This document shows, in pieces, positions 58,938 through 64,000 of a stretch of 64,000 nt of DNA. The notes beneath the pieces are model-generated. The model was not told the DNA's origin and ran no database searches. It saw only the letters and a list, made by a program, of their open reading frames with translations. Positions within the stretch are counted from its first letter, which is position 1. Every line of letters starts with the position of its first letter. The position numbers and the translations under genes are program-made. The DNA is taken from positions 327,467 to 391,466 of the forward strand of contig NZ_JACIEK010000002.1 of assembly GCF_014196835.1 (NCBI RefSeq), read 5' to 3'. This stretch comes from Aureimonas pseudogalii (GTDB taxonomy: Bacteria; Pseudomonadota; Alphaproteobacteria; Rhizobiales; Rhizobiaceae).

Positions 58938-59150
58938 TCAGGCCATCTGAACGTTGACGGCCTTCGGACCCTTGCCGCGCGTGTCGGGCTCGACGTCGAA
59001 GGAAATGCGGTCGCCCTCGTTGACCGAGGAGAGGCCGGCGCGTTCAAGCGCGGACACGTGAAGGAACACGTCCTTCGCGCCGCCTTCCGGCGTCACGAAG
59101 CCGAAACCCTTGGAGCTGTTGAAGAACTTGACGGTGCCGATCTGGGGCAA
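58938..59150 (-). CDS. Cold-shock protein (CspA family)
   Basis: The 70-residue product is one cold-shock domain with both RNP motifs: GTVKFFNSSKGFGFVTPEGG and DVFLHVSALERAGL. It ends GKGPKAVNVQMA. It binds single-stranded RNA or DNA. The frame is open to 59378, but no upstream start gives a family-like N-terminus; TTG 59150 gives MPQIGTVKFF and the standard length. The ribosome site is weak, so start choice is uncertain by a few residues. Confidence 0.88.
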   Translation of the reverse strand: MPQIGTVKFFNSSKGFGFVTPEGGAKDVFLHVSALERAGLSSVNEGDRISFDVEPDTRGKGPKAVNVQMA

Positions 59151-59472
59151 GGGAAGACTTTCGCGGCTGCGCCGTGCCCGGACGGGCGCGGGGTGGAAGA
59201 CACCGAGGCGCGGGCGACGGACTTCCGGTTGGGTGGAAACCCGGATGCGCCAGGAGCGCCGCCGAATCCCTGCGAGTCGGAAGTTCACGTCGAACGGCGA
59301 TAGGAATGTCGGTTCCGTGCGAGAAGGCCGGCCATGCCGGCTTTTCGTTCCGGCCGTCTGGCGGCACGGAGGAAGCATCCACCCTATCCCGGGTCAGCAA
59401 AAATGCCCGATGCCCCTTACATGGGCGCTTTTCACTTGCAAAGCAAGTCGAACGCCGAAGACGAAGGCCGCC
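59151..59472. other. 322-bp spacer upstream of the cold-shock gene
   Basis: No gene is supported. It holds GCCGGC-CAT-GCCGGC followed by TTTT (about 59323-59342), which could end the P450 transcript (minus strand) or act as a leader structure. The cold-shock mRNA leader should lie here; long structured leaders are known for csp genes. Confidence 0.4.
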
Positions 59473-63548
<4,076 letters not shown>

Positions 63549-63846
63549 CGAAGGTTGTAGCGAACTGTTTCTTAGGCCATTTAATTACCTGGTTAGGGCA
63601 ATTGATTCTATATTTAGGGCAACTATCAGGATTCTCGCGATATAATAATGTCCGCCATGTATTGATCAAGGCGATATTTCCATAGAATAGGCTTGAACAC
63701 CAACGCATGGCCCATGGGGGCAGAAAAAAACTTCCCCTTACCTCCTGCTGACAGAAAACTTTCGAAATTCCCTCTACAACTCCCGATCCGGTAATATTGA
63801 TTATAAATACCGTGCAGAAAAAGCGTCGAAATTCCACGAGGCTCAG
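63549..63846. other. AT-rich spacer between gyrB and the insertion sequence
   Basis: About 300 bp of AT-rich sequence in which no gene is supported. A minus-strand frame (63505-63837) overlaps gyrB and has no recognisable domain. It holds three 21-bp-spaced direct repeats (63572-63634). Confidence 0.5.
63572..63634 (+). repeat. Three direct repeats with 21-bp period
   Basis: TTAGGCCAT (63572), TTAGGGCAA (63593) and TTAGGGCAA (63614) start exactly 21 bp apart, two helical turns, in AT-rich DNA downstream of gyrB. They resemble iteron-like binding sites, but no replication or regulator gene is nearby. Confidence 0.6.
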
Positions 63847-64000
63847 GAGCTGTTAATTCGCTTTGAAGTCTGATTCGGTACGGCTTTCGGACGAAGGTTC
63901 GGATGGCCGGTCTGTTTTTTCTGAGCGAGCGCCAGATGGCGCGGATATCGCCGTTCTTCCCGTTGTCGCACGGCGTCCCGCGGGTCGACGATCGCCGGGG
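63847..64000 (+). mobile_element. Left part of an IS5-type insertion sequence, cut by window edge
   Basis: A GAGCTGTTAATTCG sequence at 63847 is a plausible left end, and the transposase start at 63903 follows. The right end and target duplication lie beyond the window, so the boundary is approximate. Confidence 0.6.
63903..64000 (+). CDS. IS5-family transposase, N-terminal part
   Basis: ATG 63903 opens a frame running off the window. The 32 visible residues start MAGLFFLSERQMARISPFFP and continue LSHGVPRVDDRRG, the N-terminus of DUF4096/IS5-group transposases (usual form FxLSExQMxRIxPxFPLSHGxPRVDDRR). The catalytic DDE region is outside the window. Confidence 0.85.
   Translation, partial: MAGLFFLSERQMARISPFFPLSHGVPRVDDRR

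Overview
The window is a 64-kb, GC-rich, densely packed chromosomal segment of an alphaproteobacterium of the order Hyphomicrobiales (Rhizobiales). The evidence is gene content and order: corC-lnt-praR-metK-trmB, then rimP-nusA-ylxR-infB-rbfA-truB-rpsO-pnp, an irr gene next to fabA-fabB-fabI, and dnaA close to rpsT, an enoyl-CoA hydratase gene, mutM, ubiE and ubiB. Protein character suggests an Aurantimonadaceae-like lineage (Aureimonas or Aurantimonas), but that family-level guess is inference only. No rRNA, tRNA or CRISPR array was seen.

Layout. 1-16.6 kb: envelope and SAM genes (corC, lnt, praR, metK, trmB), then the transcription/translation operon from rimP to pnp, with clear promoters before rimP and rpsO and a strong terminator after pnp. 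16.6-24.6 kb: a pentapeptide-repeat membrane protein, a CHAD protein, a matrixin-type protease with DUF5648-like repeats, an RsuA-family pseudouridine synthase, a YeeE/YedE transporter and lepA. 24.6-27.8 kb: an AT-richer accessory patch holding a DUF2283 remnant, a 44-residue protein, an unknown 216-residue protein and a frameshifted 5'-nucleotidase, followed by about 600 bp without a supported gene. 27.8-33.4 kb: a YcaQ-like protein, ohr/ohrR, dnaN-recF and a ThiF/MoeB-family gene. 33.4-39 kb: a large secreted repeat protein, an SH3 protein, irr and a small secreted protein. 39-44 kb: fabA-fabB-fabI, a hydrolase and an aldo/keto reductase. 44-50 kb: dnaA preceded by an overlapping rhodanese gene, then rpsT, an enoyl-CoA hydratase gene, a small protein gene and mutM, all on the minus strand. 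49.7-54.5 kb: ubiE-ubiB, an inserted VapBC-type toxin-antitoxin pair, coaBC and dut. 54.6-64 kb: a diguanylate cyclase, cysK, an mscS gene broken by a 26-bp tandem duplication, rpsU, a small basic protein, a cold-shock protein, a cytochrome P450, gyrB, and the left part of an IS5-type insertion sequence cut by the window edge.

The core genes work in replication (dnaA, dnaN, recF, gyrB), ribosome and RNA biology (rimP, nusA, infB, rbfA, truB, rpsO, pnp, lepA, rpsT, rpsU), fatty-acid synthesis (fabA, fabB, fabI), quinone synthesis (ubiE, ubiB) and DNA/nucleotide maintenance (mutM, dut, coaBC). The most notable anomalies are two broken genes with visible causes (mscS and the 5'-nucleotidase), a toxin-antitoxin pair joined by stop/start overlaps into the ubiB-coaBC-dut run, a rhodanese gene coupled to dnaA, a secreted protein with nine exact-length 14-residue repeats, and several regulatory palindromes. 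All family assignments are by eye; no database search was run.
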